A stretch of 64,000 bases of DNA from Paragonimus skrjabini miyazakii (Eukaryota; Platyhelminthes; Trematoda; Plagiorchiida; Troglotrematidae). The notes below the pieces were generated by a model. That model did no database searches and had not been told where the DNA came from. It saw only the letters and a list, made by a program, of their open reading frames with translations. A program made the position numbers and the translations under genes. This document shows, one piece after another, positions 1 through 13,814 of this stretch. The stretch lies in contig JTDE01000227.1 in assembly GCA_014338405.1 (NCBI GenBank), positions 250,351 through 314,350 on the forward strand, read 5' to 3'. The first letter of the stretch is position 1. Each line of letters begins with the position of its first letter.

Positions 1-3000
1 GTAAAAAAACTGTCATGTCCTAAACGGATCAAAGATACGAATTTATCCGAAATTGATCGTCCAGAAATATCTAGTCGGAACTTTTGCTTTCAGCTTAAGT
101 AAATTTGGGAAAACTATCAATATAATATCACGAAATGCTTTGAGATCACGCAACTATCTTTGGTAATCTCAGAAGCCACCAAGATATAAGGTTTTTGTAT
201 AACAGGCCTTTCAGAACCGCGTTTTAAAATACATACGATTTGCTGAACCACGTCGTTTGAAGCAGACCACGTTAGACATAGTGGTTTTCTCCCGAAGTAT
301 GATAACCATTTTCAATAAAAGCGCCACCTTAACCTATAGTGAAAATTAATTAATTAAATAAATTTTCTAAGAGCGACATCATTACGATGTTGCAAACTTA
401 AGTCCGATGCATTCACGTTAAGATCAATTAAGCTCATCACTTTTAGTTAAGAAAAGAACGCAAATCATGAATTCCTTCGTCATTTAACATCATGTTTGAG
501 GAAGGATTAAATTGCTAAATCGATTTCCGGTCAGAAACTTAGATCTGAATCCCTCTCCATGAAAACAACGTTCGTTAATGAAATGAAATAAATCTCAATC
601 TTTATTTGGAATTAAGGCAGGCCATTAATATTAGTGAATTTCGCACAATAATAGACTAGTTTTCGTGTTCTCAACTATAGTCTAAGGAGCATATTTAGAC
701 TGGAAGCAATAAGGTACACATTGGCTCGGTTTGTAACTATGTTGTTAAAAAGTACGATCACCATTGTCAATAAATAAGTAGAAGGTGACTCGTTATATTT
801 CAGTGGTCTAATCCGAAGTCATAGAATAACTGCTGCTGTTATATCTTTAAAAAGGTAATATACATAGTTAATTCGATAGCGCTGCAACAAGTAGTAACTC
901 GTTGGAACACAGTTGACATAACCAAACTAGAATGAGTTTTGGCTTGTATTTATGGTATCACATTGTCTTCAGGTAGATCACAACTTGGTTGTTGAAAAGA
1001 TTGGATAATAAAGTTCTAGCGTAAAAAGTGAGATTCCCGATCTGGCTTTGTAGTCCAGATATAGACTATGTGCTACATGGAAGCACGTAATTTTTTCAGT
1101 AGTTTAGGCCCATTCAAACTTAAGTTGCTTTTCAGAGATACATTGTCTCTTTCTTAAACAATTAGCAGTAAAAGCGGTTGGTAAATAATGTACTGCTCAT
1201 GCTGCAATGCGGTCATCTGTATATGGTCATATGACTCTGTTCGAAGTCCAGCTTTTTACCTAATAAAGTTCTTTGGGCGGTAGTTATAATACACTTTCGG
1301 ATGAATTTTGCCGTGTGAATAATAAAACAACAAAGTGCTTACACTTCAACAGTCTTTCAACTTTAACCAAAGTGTGTATTTTGAACCCAGCACCAAGTCG
1401 ACCTCCCACAAAGCTATACTTAACAGATAGTGTTATAGATAAAACCCTGATCTACGTACTAAACTTTGAAGGAGTATGGATCTGCTGTTCGTTCGAGACG
1501 ATGTCGCCTGCGCGGTCAATATATTACTCCCCTGTACACCACAAGGCCTGCTTGCTTACATTTCAATTCGCCTCCTCGTATCTCATGAAGAGTTGTTTTG
1601 GTTAGCGTAAAATAAATCGACGTTCTCCAGTTTAGTTGCTTATTAAGCTTTAACCTTTGCGACTACATTGTTGTCTGACTATCTCTTGGTTCAAGGCAAA
1701 CCCTGGAAATCTCAGTGAATAATGCTCAATGGAGAAAGGGTTTTATTGATGCACAGAGTACCGAGAGAGATAATCAAGAGTTGTGCATTTTTACAGATCA
1801 CTTGTCGAAGTTTTAAAAATACGTGCAGATTGTGCAGTTCAGAAGATGGTTCTGCTTGATTAGCACTAACCGACAATGATTTTGACCGTCAACCTTGATA
1901 ATTCCCTTCATAGCTTCGCTTCTAATTTATAATTGCCACTTACTGTACACACGATATCAATCAATGCTCCTCATGTGAGTAACTGGTTTATTTTCCATAG
2001 GTAACTACTGCTGGCAGTTCCGAGTATATGCGGCAGGTTGTTTGGTTCGTCAAGTAAGCTAATGTAAACTTTACCACTGTGGTTTTAATATGACAGTGTA
2101 CCAAATTACAAGTTGAAATACATTTGAAATAAAGGAGACTGATAAACTGAACAAACGAAATTGGGATAGATAAAGTTTGATTACATACATTGACGCCCCT
2201 TGCATTTGTCAGTCATTGTGAGTGACAATACTGCACGCGGGATTATTGAACAAGTTAGCAGATCATTAAAACAACAATACCAGATTTCAGTAAAAAAACA
2301 TAATAAAAAACGTCATGATTTTGTTTCCAATTTTGAAATCGAAATTGAAGCTAAGTACAATCAACAGACAAAAATAAATCCAAGCACGTTAATGAGCTAT
2401 TCTTCCTAAGTCCTCAATTTTGGACAGAATTTCGGTGGAAATTCACTCGCTACAATGTTTACTGTACAAATACTACTTGTAGAATAAAGTTGTTCATCTT
2501 GGATTTCATTTCATTTTCAATGTAATTTCTACGCATGGTAACGTTTCCACAGTACATTTTTCTATGATTATATTATGTGGTGTATTTCACACTGACTACC
2601 GATAACTGGAGACCACCTTGAATTGTTCAAAGCACGTGCCTTGTCACAAATGTATCTTGTTCCCGTTTCCAGACAAAGGGACTCACTCCAGCAATTCTGA
2701 TAACAAAGTACGCCTGACCGGAATTTCCCAACTTTCCCCACAGTACCTAATCGACTGTATGGACAGCAGAGGGAAGCTGTGCGAAAGACCCCCCGAAAAG
2801 TTCGTTATCCTTTAATTTTGTTCAAAAAACACGACAATGAAGATGAGCTGAAGGTTATATTACTTGATTGGTAAACCACTAGCAACGTGAAGGCAGCTGA
2901 CAGCAAAACGGTTTTATTACAAAATAGAAACAAAACTAGTGATAAATTGCACAACAGTTATTAAACATTTCCCGCGGAATCATATAAAAATAATGCGTTC

Positions 3001-5202
3001 ACTATACTTTGTAACATATCATCAACGTTATACGAAATTGTCGATAGTTCATGATATCAACGCAGTATACTCACATCTGTCAAAACCGACGACGCCTTAG
3101 CCGATTTCTCACTGATCGCGTGATGTGATCAATGAATCGGAGCAATTGGAAAAATTTAACAAGGCCTTCTACCTGCATCAATTTGCGCTGCTTAATTGAA
3201 ATGAATTAGCACCAGGAGTGACCACAGTACTTGGGTAAATAGCTGTTAGTTGAACCTTGAAAATAATTCCAACATTGATTAGCCCCAATATAGTAGCCAC
3301 TGCCAATTGATTGAGCTAAAGTTTCACGGGCGATTGATGTTCCATTACACATTGAAAATCAATAAGAATAACGTATCTCGTTGAGTTTAAGAAATGTTGT
3401 GTTTTGCCACTCAACGATCGAATAAACAGACAGTTATTGAGTTGTGGATCCACATCCTACCTTTAAACTCCAGTCAAGTCAATGGACAGCTGAGGAACAA
3501 AATGAAACTACATAGCGGCCTCATTTGATAGTTCCAACCAAGAGAGAACACCTTTCTACAGGGGCCACTTTCCTTCAGTTTGTAAAACTTCTTGATAAAT
3601 TTAGAACCATAACGAGAATGCTCTCTTGAAAATGGCCATTGTGCTAACTATTCGGTTTAGTTTCTTTCTTATCGAGGCCATGAACTTTTCGTCCTCATCA
3701 CAAAGTCCTGCCTGTGCGTGACGGTTGACTGGACATCCCAGGTTGCTGTGCATCATGGATGCAAGTGTCTGAACCACCATACACCAAAAAGTAACCCTTT
3801 GTTACTCCGTTAAACCTCAGACTACATACAAGCTGTGTATTTCAAGCAATGCTTGATGTACACCTTGTTACATTACACGTAGCCAATGAATGTACAATAT
3901 CTCTGTTTCCTTTATCTACCCGAGGTAACACGGAACTCTGGCGTGACACACTATCGTTGACAATAACACAGTTCTCACATTAACCTGTGTATGTACAATT
4001 TTGGTGGTACCCACTGTATGTCAGTTTATATGTTGTTATCAGCTGAAACTAAAACACCTGGGATATTTGCTTACAAGTTCAAACATCAAAAGCAAAAAAC
4101 TTAACAGTTTTCATGCAGAGAAGACAACTGATTCGAGGGAAACGCCTGAGGATAAAGTCCTAGTTTACAACTAGTATCTTAAATTTTTCAAATGTGAACA
4201 AAACACCAAATATGGGAACAGCTTGCTAAGTAGTTTGTGTCGATGGGACAGATCGTCACACTCTTGGACAGAGATGGTGTAGCTTCAAGAAATTTGTCAC
4301 CAGAACCACTTAACATGTCGTCACGTAAAACAGTACATGTAGGAATGAATGTTCAAAGTATGAATGGACATCCATGAGGATGCCTCATTTAACCGTACCT
4401 TCACGCTTTGGTAGGCAATGTAACACACAGACAAACAGTGTTCCTTTGTCTTCAAGGTTAACAAAGACTGTTTAAGAATACTGTAAAAAACTGGGTTATC
4501 AACTGCCTAGTACGTGCATTATATAAAACATTCATAATGTTAATGAAATTTACTTTCCGTCTGCGTCTCGAGTATCACACGATGCACGTCTGAGTTGTCC
4601 TTCCTCTCTTAAAGAAGAACGTGTCCAGATGAAACCAGTTTTGTCCACTCATCGGTAATCCTTCATGAATTATTATTGTATGACCGTAAAAATGATCGAG
4701 TACTGTATTCGACTAATCGAATTCAGACAATGGTTGCCCGTACTAAATATCTACCGGCTGTTACGTTTGGTATCTACCGATATATTTACTGAAATGAAAG
4801 ACACGTCGATCAATATTCCATAATCGGATAAACTTCTCCCCCTGACTCGTTTACAAACATTAGCCGGGATCAAATTTCTTTCTTTGGAAGTTCACCACTC
4901 TGTGCGTCTTCCTAGTGCAGATTTTAACTTTAGCCCGCATGTAAGGAAGATAGATATATTGACTACTATTATCTAAATCGGTTTCCGGCCTAATAAATGT
5001 CAGCGTTGCTGATATAGTTCACTGGGAAGCGAAACTTGAGTTTAGCGCATCCTTCTGAACTGGTCAGCTTAAACTGCTTAACTTATAGTGAACAGTGTTC
5101 AACCAGAAACAGTCAAAATACCCGACCAATCAATGGCAGCTCTTGAAAAAGACAACTGCCTATCTTTCTCCGTAAAACAAAACACGTTGAGAAAAAGTTG
5201 AT
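1..5202. other. No recognisable gene
   Basis: AT-rich sequence with stops in all frames. The two longest plus-strand frames (about 1273-1605 and 2618-2815) have no domain and no clear splice sites. Upstream exons of the CUB gene could lie here, but I found none. Confidence 0.5.
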
Positions 5203-5312
5203 NNNNNNNNNNNNNNNNNNNNNNNNNNNNNNNNNNNNNNNNNNNNNNNNNNNNNNNNNNNNNNNNNNNNNNNNNNNNNNNNNNNNNNNNNNNNNNNNNN
5301 NNNNNNNNNNNN
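5203..5312. other. Assembly gap (110 N)
   Basis: A run of undetermined bases. Flanking sequence gives no sign of what is missing. Confidence 0.99.
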
Positions 5313-5754
5313 GCAGGTAGCCGACAGTGTTAGTAAATCAATCAGGGGTGAAAAGCGAACACTACTGCAGTAGCACAGTGTGGAGGTCAACCCATCAGAT
5401 AAATTGACAGTGAAACAGCGGTAGTATAACAAGATAGAGCAATCATGACAAGTCGCTTAAAAGTACTCTTAACAAGGAACATAATAAAGCCTAATGACCC
5501 AAAATTCGTTGGGATGAAAGAAAAGGTAAACGCTATGTACATGTTGACTTCCTTGACTTAATTTTGAACGCAATATAAAAGGATGTTTGCCGAGATTCCT
5601 CTGTTTGCACAACGGCTTTAAAAACTGCGTGTCCGTCGCATTAGTCAAAAGTACTAGCAACTTTTTGAAGTTGTTAAACTGCCTTTCAAGTAATTAACCT
5701 CAACGCTCGCTAACGCAGCCTTCTGTCAGCCCCTCTATCAATGTGATTGAATTT

Positions 5755-5830
5755 TGCTCGTTTGCAGGCCAGCTATAATCAGCTGATCGATTTCAGCTCT
5801 CGAGGGAAGGAAGTGCAATAACAACGGGAA
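5755..5830 (+). repeat. Short dispersed repeat shared with 20.3 kb
   Basis: GTTTGCAGGCCAGCTATAAT followed by TGATCGATTTCAGCTCTCGAG and GGAAGGAAGTGCAATAACAA matches, with substitutions, GTTTACAGGCTAACAACAAA and TGATCGATTTCAGCACATGAG at 20315-20390. The identity of the element is unknown. Confidence 0.45.
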
Positions 5831-6040
5831 GTACACTGCGAGGGGTGGAAAGCAACTGAGATTGTTCTATATCAGCAATTAATAACGAGTAGTTTGGCAG
5901 GTATGATGAATTAGATGAGACTCGTTGGTTCCAGATATTCTACCGGAGCAGTCGATTCTCCCTGATTACTTGGTTGATTCATAAGAGATGTTGGGGCAGG
6001 TTGGTAACCGAACCCAAATGTGAAATTTTTGATTCCTTAG

Positions 6041-6125
6041 CGTGGCTTCGTAGCACAGCTGGCAGAACACATACTGCATTCAGGCATGCTGTTTCTGTCG
6101 TAGATTCAAATCTAGTCTAGGCCCT
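6041..6125 (+). repeat. tRNA-like repeat head, family 2
   Basis: GGCTTCGTAGCACAGCTGG resembles a tRNA D-arm/A box, and GTAGATTCAAATCTAG about 55 bases on resembles a B box. A related sequence lies at 11035-11125. The anticodon stem and acceptor pairing are not kept, so this is a SINE relic and not a tRNA gene. Confidence 0.4.
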
Positions 6126-6191
6126 AACTTTTTACATTTGGGTTGCAACCGTTTCAGCAATATTGAAATTGCAGTCGCTAAACTGTAGCCG

Positions 6192-6432
6192 CAAGCGATC
6201 GTGGTTGAGAGTTCAGATATGATAATTCGGTCGTGCCTATTGTCATATCAATGGTGCAGTGGTTATAAAATTGTGGCCGGAGTTCTAGTCCTGGTCGTGA
6301 CAAGAATACGCGTTATTGACAAGTTCTAACAAGAGTAAAAGCCGAGTTCAGTGCCGCTTTTCCAAAGCGGTTGACTGAAAAACCATGTGAATGCTAAGGC
6401 TGTGATCAAATATGGATGAAGTCCAACCTGGG
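6192..6432 (+). repeat. tRNA-like short repeat, family 1, single plus copy
   Basis: Matches the family from GTGGTTGAGAGTTCAGATAT through AATTCGGTCGTGCC, the A box-like ATGGTGCAGTGG, the B box-like GGAGTTCTAGTCC, AGTTCTAACAAGAG and GGTTGACTG to the GATCAA...GGATGAAG end. Between the A and B boxes it is shorter than other copies. No inverted arm precedes it. Confidence 0.7.
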
Positions 6433-6469
6433 ACTGCTGTCTGCCGAGGGTTATAAAATTGCATTTTTG

Positions 6470-9400
6470 ACGGATCTGATGGTGAATCTGCCAAAAGAGC
6501 TCAAATGTCCTTAAACGACGTTTACGAATAAATTTCCAGTAGATCCAGTGTACTTTGCACCATAAGTATAATGGAAAACTGATGAACAAAAATTACTTCG
6601 TATTGGCGGATTGGATTATCCCTAAAGAGCAAGAAAGTGGAATTTAGACAAGTCCTTTATTTTTATTTTTCGAAATAAACTATGAGGTAGACCTTCGTCT
6701 TTCTGACAACACTGCCCTCAAGCATGCTTGTATTAAAAGTTTTTTGAAAACTGTTTCCCTCCATTAGAGTTTAAATCAGATTCAATTGTCTAACCTACTC
6801 GTTTGGTCGGCTGGTTGCCGCTGCTCTGTGGGCCGTACAATTTTCTAACTACAGTTTGTGATTGAGAGAAATGGTAAGTTAAATACATGCATATTTCAGG
6901 TTCCAAATGGAGCGGCTGTACATAACTCTTTCTAATCTTTCTTTGTCAAGCTGTTATGGTGAAGCATTCGTCCTCATGGTTGGTCTCCACTGTTGAGCAG
7001 AACTATATAGTTAGATGTATGATTCCGAAATTCCCTAGATTAAACGATGGATCACACGTTAAAATCCAGAATACAAATGTGGTACGTACACATCGTTTTC
7101 GTTAATTGGAACAGACTCAGCATCAATCCGGCTTAACAACGTAAGATCTTCCCCAATGCCCTTAGGTATATGAATGATGAACAAAGCACATGCAACAGTT
7201 TACTCTGACTGTGTTCATAATTACCCAATCTTTCTCACTACTTGGAAAGAAACGCAAGTGTTAGTCTCAGGTTTCACCTCCTGGTCGAAATGGCTATCGT
7301 AAGATTACACATTTTAACTTCTAGCTTGCAAAAACTCTGCTTTAAGATCTACTAGTTGCCTTGATTAAAGGTCACACGATCGAATTACGTTCAAATCCAC
7401 TTTTCTCTTCCACTGTTTCCCAGAATTACACATCGATTCCCAACTTGGTCGTCATTTAACGAGGTTAATGATCGGTCCTTCGCCCTTTTTACTGGTCAAC
7501 AGTGATTAATTTTATTTTAACGTGATGTACATCATTAATGTACGGTTGCAGTAGCACACGTCAATGTGCCGTTCTGACGGTCACTTATGAGGAATCAGTG
7601 AAAATCAAACTATGTCCCTTGTGTGCAAGTCGAGTGTGGAGATTACCCCATAACAACTTCAGGCTACTCTACCTCGCTCCATTTGAAAATTGTAGCATAT
7701 GATACGTTTGACCGAATATCTTTTGAATTGATGTGATGTAATTGGGAACTGTTTCTACGGTACTCCATCAACAAAAGCATTCTTCGGGAAACGTGGTTTT
7801 TCTAGTGAATGTACTTCTTCTGTGAGACACAATAAATGAAATTGCTACAAGTCCAGTATAAATAAATCGTTTGCAACTAGCTTTCGTTATTGAGTACAGA
7901 CCAAGTGGAACCAACGGACCAGAGCAAATTTCGAAAAGCCACTACCTCACAAGTACAATCATCTCTTAATAGATTGTATTGAAGTCGCAGCATAAGTATT
8001 CTTAACATTTCGACGTGCCGTAAACTTTCCAAAACAGACCAAACCCCGCTTTACAACGATACCATCAAATCAACAGTCACGGATACCTACCTGATTATCA
8101 ACCCAACAGCATCCAGCTGTCTCAGTAAGACAGCGAATCTTATTGGAGAGCGATAAGTCAAATTATGGTTTAATAGTCAATATGTAAAAGGAATGTTATG
8201 GAAAACAGAAAATGGCATGATAAAATTAACCGTCAATTCAATTTTGCTAGAATATCTTAATACCAGGACGACTGTTCAACGATATTCTATCCCGTAGACA
8301 TCCAGTGTCTTAAGGGTCCGGTATTTATCATTGCCTATAAAACAATGTACTTGATAGGCCGGTTTGTCAAGTAGCCTGAAAGCCAGTTCACTTTCATGTG
8401 AACAAGCCTCATTCACTGAGGACTCAAAGTGGTAAACCAAAACTTTGGAGAGAAAAATATTTCAGCTATCCAACAAATGAAGTCTAAAACTCTAAGGATT
8501 TTCACCTGACTCTAACGCTGTGAAAGTGCATTTATGCGCTGTTTGGTAAGATCACTGAGTAACGCACAAACAAAGTAAAAAGGGACACTGAATGATCTTG
8601 TTGGAGCGAGCTAAGCTTAAAATGGTGCGAACAATTTACGGCGTAAAATGTGTGGCAAAACTCAACTTTGCTTTCAGCAAAATTTTCCACAGGAGCTATT
8701 CAACCGATCTTAAACAAAACTCGGTGACAAAATTGCAACAACTTCAGTAAAACCTTTTTGTTCACTTACTGGCAGATGCAACTACGCTAGTTACGTGATG
8801 AAAATCGTGCGTTGAAATCGTGCGTAGCATTTCTTGCGTTTCAGCAAACAAACTGAAATTTATAGAAACAGGCCAATTGCATAATCTTCATAATAATCTT
8901 CGAACGACAGAGTGGTGAGAAACGTCAGTTCATCACACGGACGTTAGATTCATTGAAAACAATCTTCGGTACTTGTTCTTTTCAAGACACAAATATTTTT
9001 TTAAGGAGCAAACACCAATAACACTGCATGGTTGGTTCGATCAGAGACTGGGGTACTGAAGTCATAATGTTAATCCATTAAAAGTCTGTGGATAATGCTA
9101 TCTCATCGATTAATAGACAACAGCGTAAACTAAACGACGATTGCGTTAAAATCTGCATTATAATGAGTGTGAGGAAGTATGACTCCCAAAACATTTCAGG
9201 TGTTGTTCGAAAATGAACCTAATGTTTAATCTACTAAACTGAATCGGTACGGGAGTTGCCAGATAAAACTGTCGCGGTTATTTGTTAAATGCGTCCAATT
9301 GCTTTTATATAAGGGCCATCCGGAGAAAAGTTTGCCTGCAGTTTTAGAATGTGGTTTGCCCGTTGGTTTTTAAGGGTGAGCGCCGTTGTTTTAATCATTA

Positions 9401-11030
9401 TGAAAATATAGGTAAATGATAGTGCTGGCAGTTTTGGCGGAGTGGTCAACAACACATTATGTTTGACTGTCACTTATTGATACGGTTATCTAGCAATGGT
9501 GCATTAAAAAATGATCACACATCGCTGTTTGGAATGTACGATAGAAAAACAAATAATCGTCCGTTGTAATTGGAATTATGCTATATAGGATAACGATCGA
9601 ACGTATATGAATCATAAAACAAAATTAGGTGCAACAACACGGAACGTATATTATCAAATTGTACGTATCAATCAGTTGTATAGGATATTGGAATAGTAAA
9701 ACAATTGCATAACAGAAAAAGACAAAGCATGTCAGTCATGTTCATCACATCGTCCCAATAAAAACTAACAATTTCTGGCACCAAATTGTGGGAAAACATT
9801 CGCTTGGAAATAATACTGAGTTTTTAGGCCAGGATAGGGATCCAATAACGACTGAATGAACCAGAGATATCCCTTCTCGTCCTGTTGAAAATTTAATAAA
9901 CTCTGTTCATGCTTCCAGTGTGGATAGTAGGTTAGTTTGTCAGAATAGTATATGAAGAATGTTCACGGACAGGTTAGTCGTGTTTGATTATTTGCTCCGG
10001 GAACAGTTCATGAACAGAATGAATCCTCCTCAACAAACCCGTCGCATTTTTCATGTTATAGAGTGAACGGAATCTAAATCGGTTTTCAAAAAGCGTTTCT
10101 TCAAGAATGCCTCAACGTTTTTATTTTCAAACACAATAGCTCAATCAGAAATTTGTTTTGCGTTATAACATTTGTACTTGGACAGAATTGCATTATTCTG
10201 GAGCATTAATTCAGAAACCCCTAGCAGGATGAAGTCATATTACCTGAAGTAACCATGCTGAAGCTGAAGAACCGAACAGAGACATTTATAACTCCGGTCA
10301 GTTTCGAAATATGAATGTTGTAAACAATTAAATAACACGTCTAAAAGGCTGATGTCTACAGAATTATGAAATGCACGAGTTTGACCATCTGGTCTTTGTT
10401 TCTAAAGATGATGAAGCATGCAGCTATTGATTTTTGTTCTCCACCCCTACGGAAAATTCCATGTGCTGAGCTTCACGCCGAATTTATTTAAAAATTAATG
10501 AACAGGTTGTCGGTTGGTTGAATGTTCTCCTTAATATGAACATAGACTGTTCCATGGTTAAAATAAAAGCGGTTACGTGCGCACTCAGGTTTCATTCAAG
10601 ATTTTTGCCTGATTTTTCGGCATTTACCATTTAACCAGATGGACAACTTTCATCTGGTAGAACTAGGAGATAACTTTCTTAAAATTTATATGCAGAAGTG
10701 TGAGCAATTTTATACGTCTGATCAGAATGGCAGAAAACTGCTATGTGCAACCTTCACCTTTCAAGACTACCGAGAAGTAGTGTTAGAGGTTTGATAATTA
10801 AGAAGAGACTCAACTGTAAGAATCTAGACTTCAGCTGGATCTGAATGAACGATGGAAACAGCATAGGTCTCTTATCGATAAACAAACCTGCCACATCACA
10901 TGTCAGTAGTGGCACTTTAATGGTTATCATTTTTGTTGGTGTGCAGATAATCCGCTGAACTATTTGATGGAATCCTTATGACATAATGGGTTGAGTGGTT
11001 AACTGAGTACAAGTGTAAATTTTGTGAGAT
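6470..11030. other. No recognisable gene
   Basis: AT-rich and non-coding in appearance. The only splice-like signals (for example GTAAGTT at about 6872) have no open exon before them. Confidence 0.5.
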
Positions 11031-11034
11031 TCCG

Positions 11035-11125
11035 AAGAAGCTTCCTAGCCCAGTTGGTAGAGTATTTGCCGTACCTAGGCACGCCGTTTTTGTTGCTAGT
11101 TCGTCCCCAGTCGAAATCCAGGAAT
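11035..11125 (+). repeat. tRNA-like repeat head, family 2
   Basis: CTTCCTAGCCCAGTTGGTAGAG is a good A box, followed by CTAGGCACGCCGTTTTTG and a decayed B box (AGTTCGTCCCC). The 40 bases before it (GTGTAAATTTTGTGAGATTCC) match those before the 6041 copy (TGTGAAATTTTTGATTCC). It is too degenerate for a functional tRNA. Confidence 0.4.
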
Positions 11126-11129
11126 GTTT

Positions 11130-13111
11130 TAACCGGGTCATGAATATCTCGGGTATAATGACATGACGAAAGAATTTGTCGGATTGGTGAGATAAACTAC
11201 AATTTTCCGAAGTCACCCAAAAAAATGTCAACAGGTGGAGCTTATAAAATACAACCATTTTGTTTAGATAAAAGAAACTGACGAGAAACTTCAGCAATAC
11301 ACAGCATGACGAGATATCCCACTTGTTTTCTAGCTAATTCGAATCGTTTTGGTTTATCTTACAATAAAGATTCCAGTCAGCTTGCTAACTGTCTCACACA
11401 CCATGATATTTTGACTGTTTCAGGTGTAAAGTTGACCAAATCAGGTCGGATGCTGGCGCCTAGCTTGCTGACTTCTTTCGCTAACAACATTTGTGTTCCC
11501 TTAACCGGGCTTTTTGTCGCAGTACACCATAGAAATGCAACGCCTCGTTAAACTGACAACTCTGACAGATAGCCAAGGCACCAGTTAGTTTCGCTGAAAT
11601 CGGTCAATTTTTTCAGAAGTCGATGTAGCGTGCAACTCATTTTTAGCCAACTTTAGTTTTATTTTGCATAGTTTCAAAGTCCAAAAAGTCTACAATATCA
11701 GGTGTAAGATTTTCGGCCAATAAGTTCAGTAACTTTGTACATTCCATCGTGTACTTGGAAAACGTCCGTTGGCATAAAAATCACAGAAAACCCTCAGTTT
11801 TAAAAAGTACATAAAACAAGTGAGATATACACCCGTTTTGAGTTCATCAGTAACCATCAGTTTACATAAGTTTGGCCTTAAAGATTATCACATGATGGAA
11901 TGAATGGCTTCTCTATCACCCATCTATTCGCTATTGACACCTCTTTGAAAATAACACCTCCAACGACAAAGTGTCTTATCCTGAATGCCCTGACGGCCGA
12001 TGTATGGAGAACATGCAAGAAATTTGTTCATTTTCTAAACTGACCGTAACACATACGAGTGAGTAAAAATGTTGCTTGCAAATCATATATGTTAATTCGA
12101 CATACGTTGACTTGCTAATATTATCCAACTAACGACTGAATCGTTAGACGCTGGCGGTGGCGTGGCGATAGCACATGCCTTGGCCATTTGGTAAATGATT
12201 GTTCTGTCCATGAGTCGTACGACGGTTATTAATGAAGGTGGTGTATCGCAGCGAGTAGATTAGGCAATTTTCCTATGATGATTGTAAAGGAAAAGTACGG
12301 TTAATCAGCAGTATTGTACTGTAGAACGGAGGATAAATGCATATAAAAAATTGTAAGCGACTGCAAGTGGGCAAGACTGCACGATGAGACGGCACAGTGT
12401 ACAATCTCAACAAAAACGTAGACAGGTTAAGACCCACGTATCCAATCAGGAAGGTCTTGATAAATCCAATCAGACAAATACAAGGTTGTGGGCGCACTAG
12501 CGTGCTACGAACAGTGAATCATATAAACGGGTCCGTCTAACAGACACGCACACGTTGATAGCATGCGCACACTTAACAGAGCGTAGCAAGATCCATATGG
12601 TTGAAAATTGTAGTTAGCCCTAATCAATCATCAGTACGGATCAACACCATTGATTTGATTCCCGAAATCGGTCGCAAAGTTATACTAGTAACGACGATGG
12701 CAGTGAAGATAGCGCTGAATTCAAACCGTAACAGCTGGTTGATTTCGTTATGGAGAATATGGAGGCTGCTCAACTCTTGCAAATGGTTGTACCCAACTGT
12801 CCATGTGAAATCCCTCTCAAGGTGAACTCCAAACAAAAACCTCGTACAATTGCGAAAAAGAGGTAAATGTAACGCACATAATTGCATCAATTTTTCAGCT
12901 GACTCTCCGTGAGTTACTGTCCGCTTTATTAGGAATTATCTCATAAGTTCTCATAACAGAAACTTCATACACATGTGTGCTCGTCTTCCAAGGTTGGATA
13001 ACTGTATTTTAACTATAGTGGGACATTTAGGGGAGAACTAACGCCATGCAGACATAAAATATGTCTATTCTGTCACAGTTGTAATGCAAATGTCGGCCAT
13101 ATCCTCAAGAT
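11130..13111. other. No recognisable gene
   Basis: Short open frames only, such as 11306-11551 on plus and 12624-12890 on minus, without motifs. The plus frame does follow an acceptor-like TTTTGACTGTTTCAG at about 11425, but the peptide resembles nothing known to me. Confidence 0.45.
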
Positions 13112-13445
13112 TAGTGGGGTACAGCCGGAGAGTTGGTTAATTTCAAGTTGACCATGGCATAATTATTCAAAGATTTCACATTCAAATAGACTTTTCAACC
13201 AGCCTCTCTCAAAAAGAAGCAACAGCCTCGACGTTCATTCTTGTCAGAACTCGATAGTAGTCCATTCCCTTACCATAACCAGGATTTGAACGCCTGCTAC
13301 ACTTTTCTGAGGTAACCGCCAATAACCCCACCATTTTCGAAACAGGCTGGCTGGGTAATTCCATCTGAAAGCAAAGACTTTGATCAAATAAATGTGATAT
13401 TCAACTTAAAACGAACCAAATTCCCGACTACTTATCAATAATCTA
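13112..13445. repeat. Family 1 foldback repeat (inverted arms)
   Basis: The left arm (13112-13327) is family 1 in reverse: TTAATTTCAAGTTGACCATG, GACTTTTCAACCAGCC, AACCAGGATTTGAACGCC, GAGGTAACCGCC. The right arm (13330-13445) is family 1 forward from TTTTCGAAACAGGCTGGCTGG to GATATTCAACTTAAAACG and ATTCCCGACTACTTATCA. Both arms therefore point outward to the same 3' end. Confidence 0.65.
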
Positions 13446-13504
13446 AAATATCGCCTAGCAGGTTTAATGAGATTGGGGACTTCGACCTGTCTCGGAAGCT
13501 CGAA

Positions 13505-13810
13505 CTGAGGAGTTATTGATTGGAGTTGATAGGACAGTTACTGTGTCTCCTATGGAGACGATCGGGCAAGCTGATAATTACTCAAAAGCAAACGTGGTTA
13601 AGAATTCAGATATGATGATTCGGTCGTGCCTAACTTGATATCAGTGATATAATGATAAACGCGGTTGCCTCAGGAAAGCGTGGCTGGAGTTCTAGTCCTG
13701 GCCATGGCAAGGATATGCATTACGAACAGGTTCTAACAAAAGTGAGAGCCGAATCTGTTTCTTCTTTTCGAGGGGGGTTGACTGGAAAATTCAACAATTG
13801 TTTTCACAAA
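13505..13810 (+). repeat. Family 1 repeat, full plus copy
   Basis: One of the longest plus copies. It starts near GGAGTTGATAGGACAGTTAC, continues GTGTCTCCTATGGAGACGATC, AATTCGGTCGTGCC, GGTTGCCTCAGGAAAGCGTGG, GGAGTTCTAGTCCTGG (B box), GGTTCTAACAAAAGTGAGAG and GGGTTGACTGGAAAATTCAAC. It directly follows the foldback copy ending at 13445. Confidence 0.75.
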
Positions 13811-13814
13811 ATAA

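Noticed and set aside
1273..1605. 110-codon plus-strand open frame
   Set aside because: Begins at a TTG, has no motif and no splice sites in suitable places.
11035..11125. Possible tRNA gene
   Set aside because: Good A box, but the B box is decayed and acceptor and anticodon stems do not pair.
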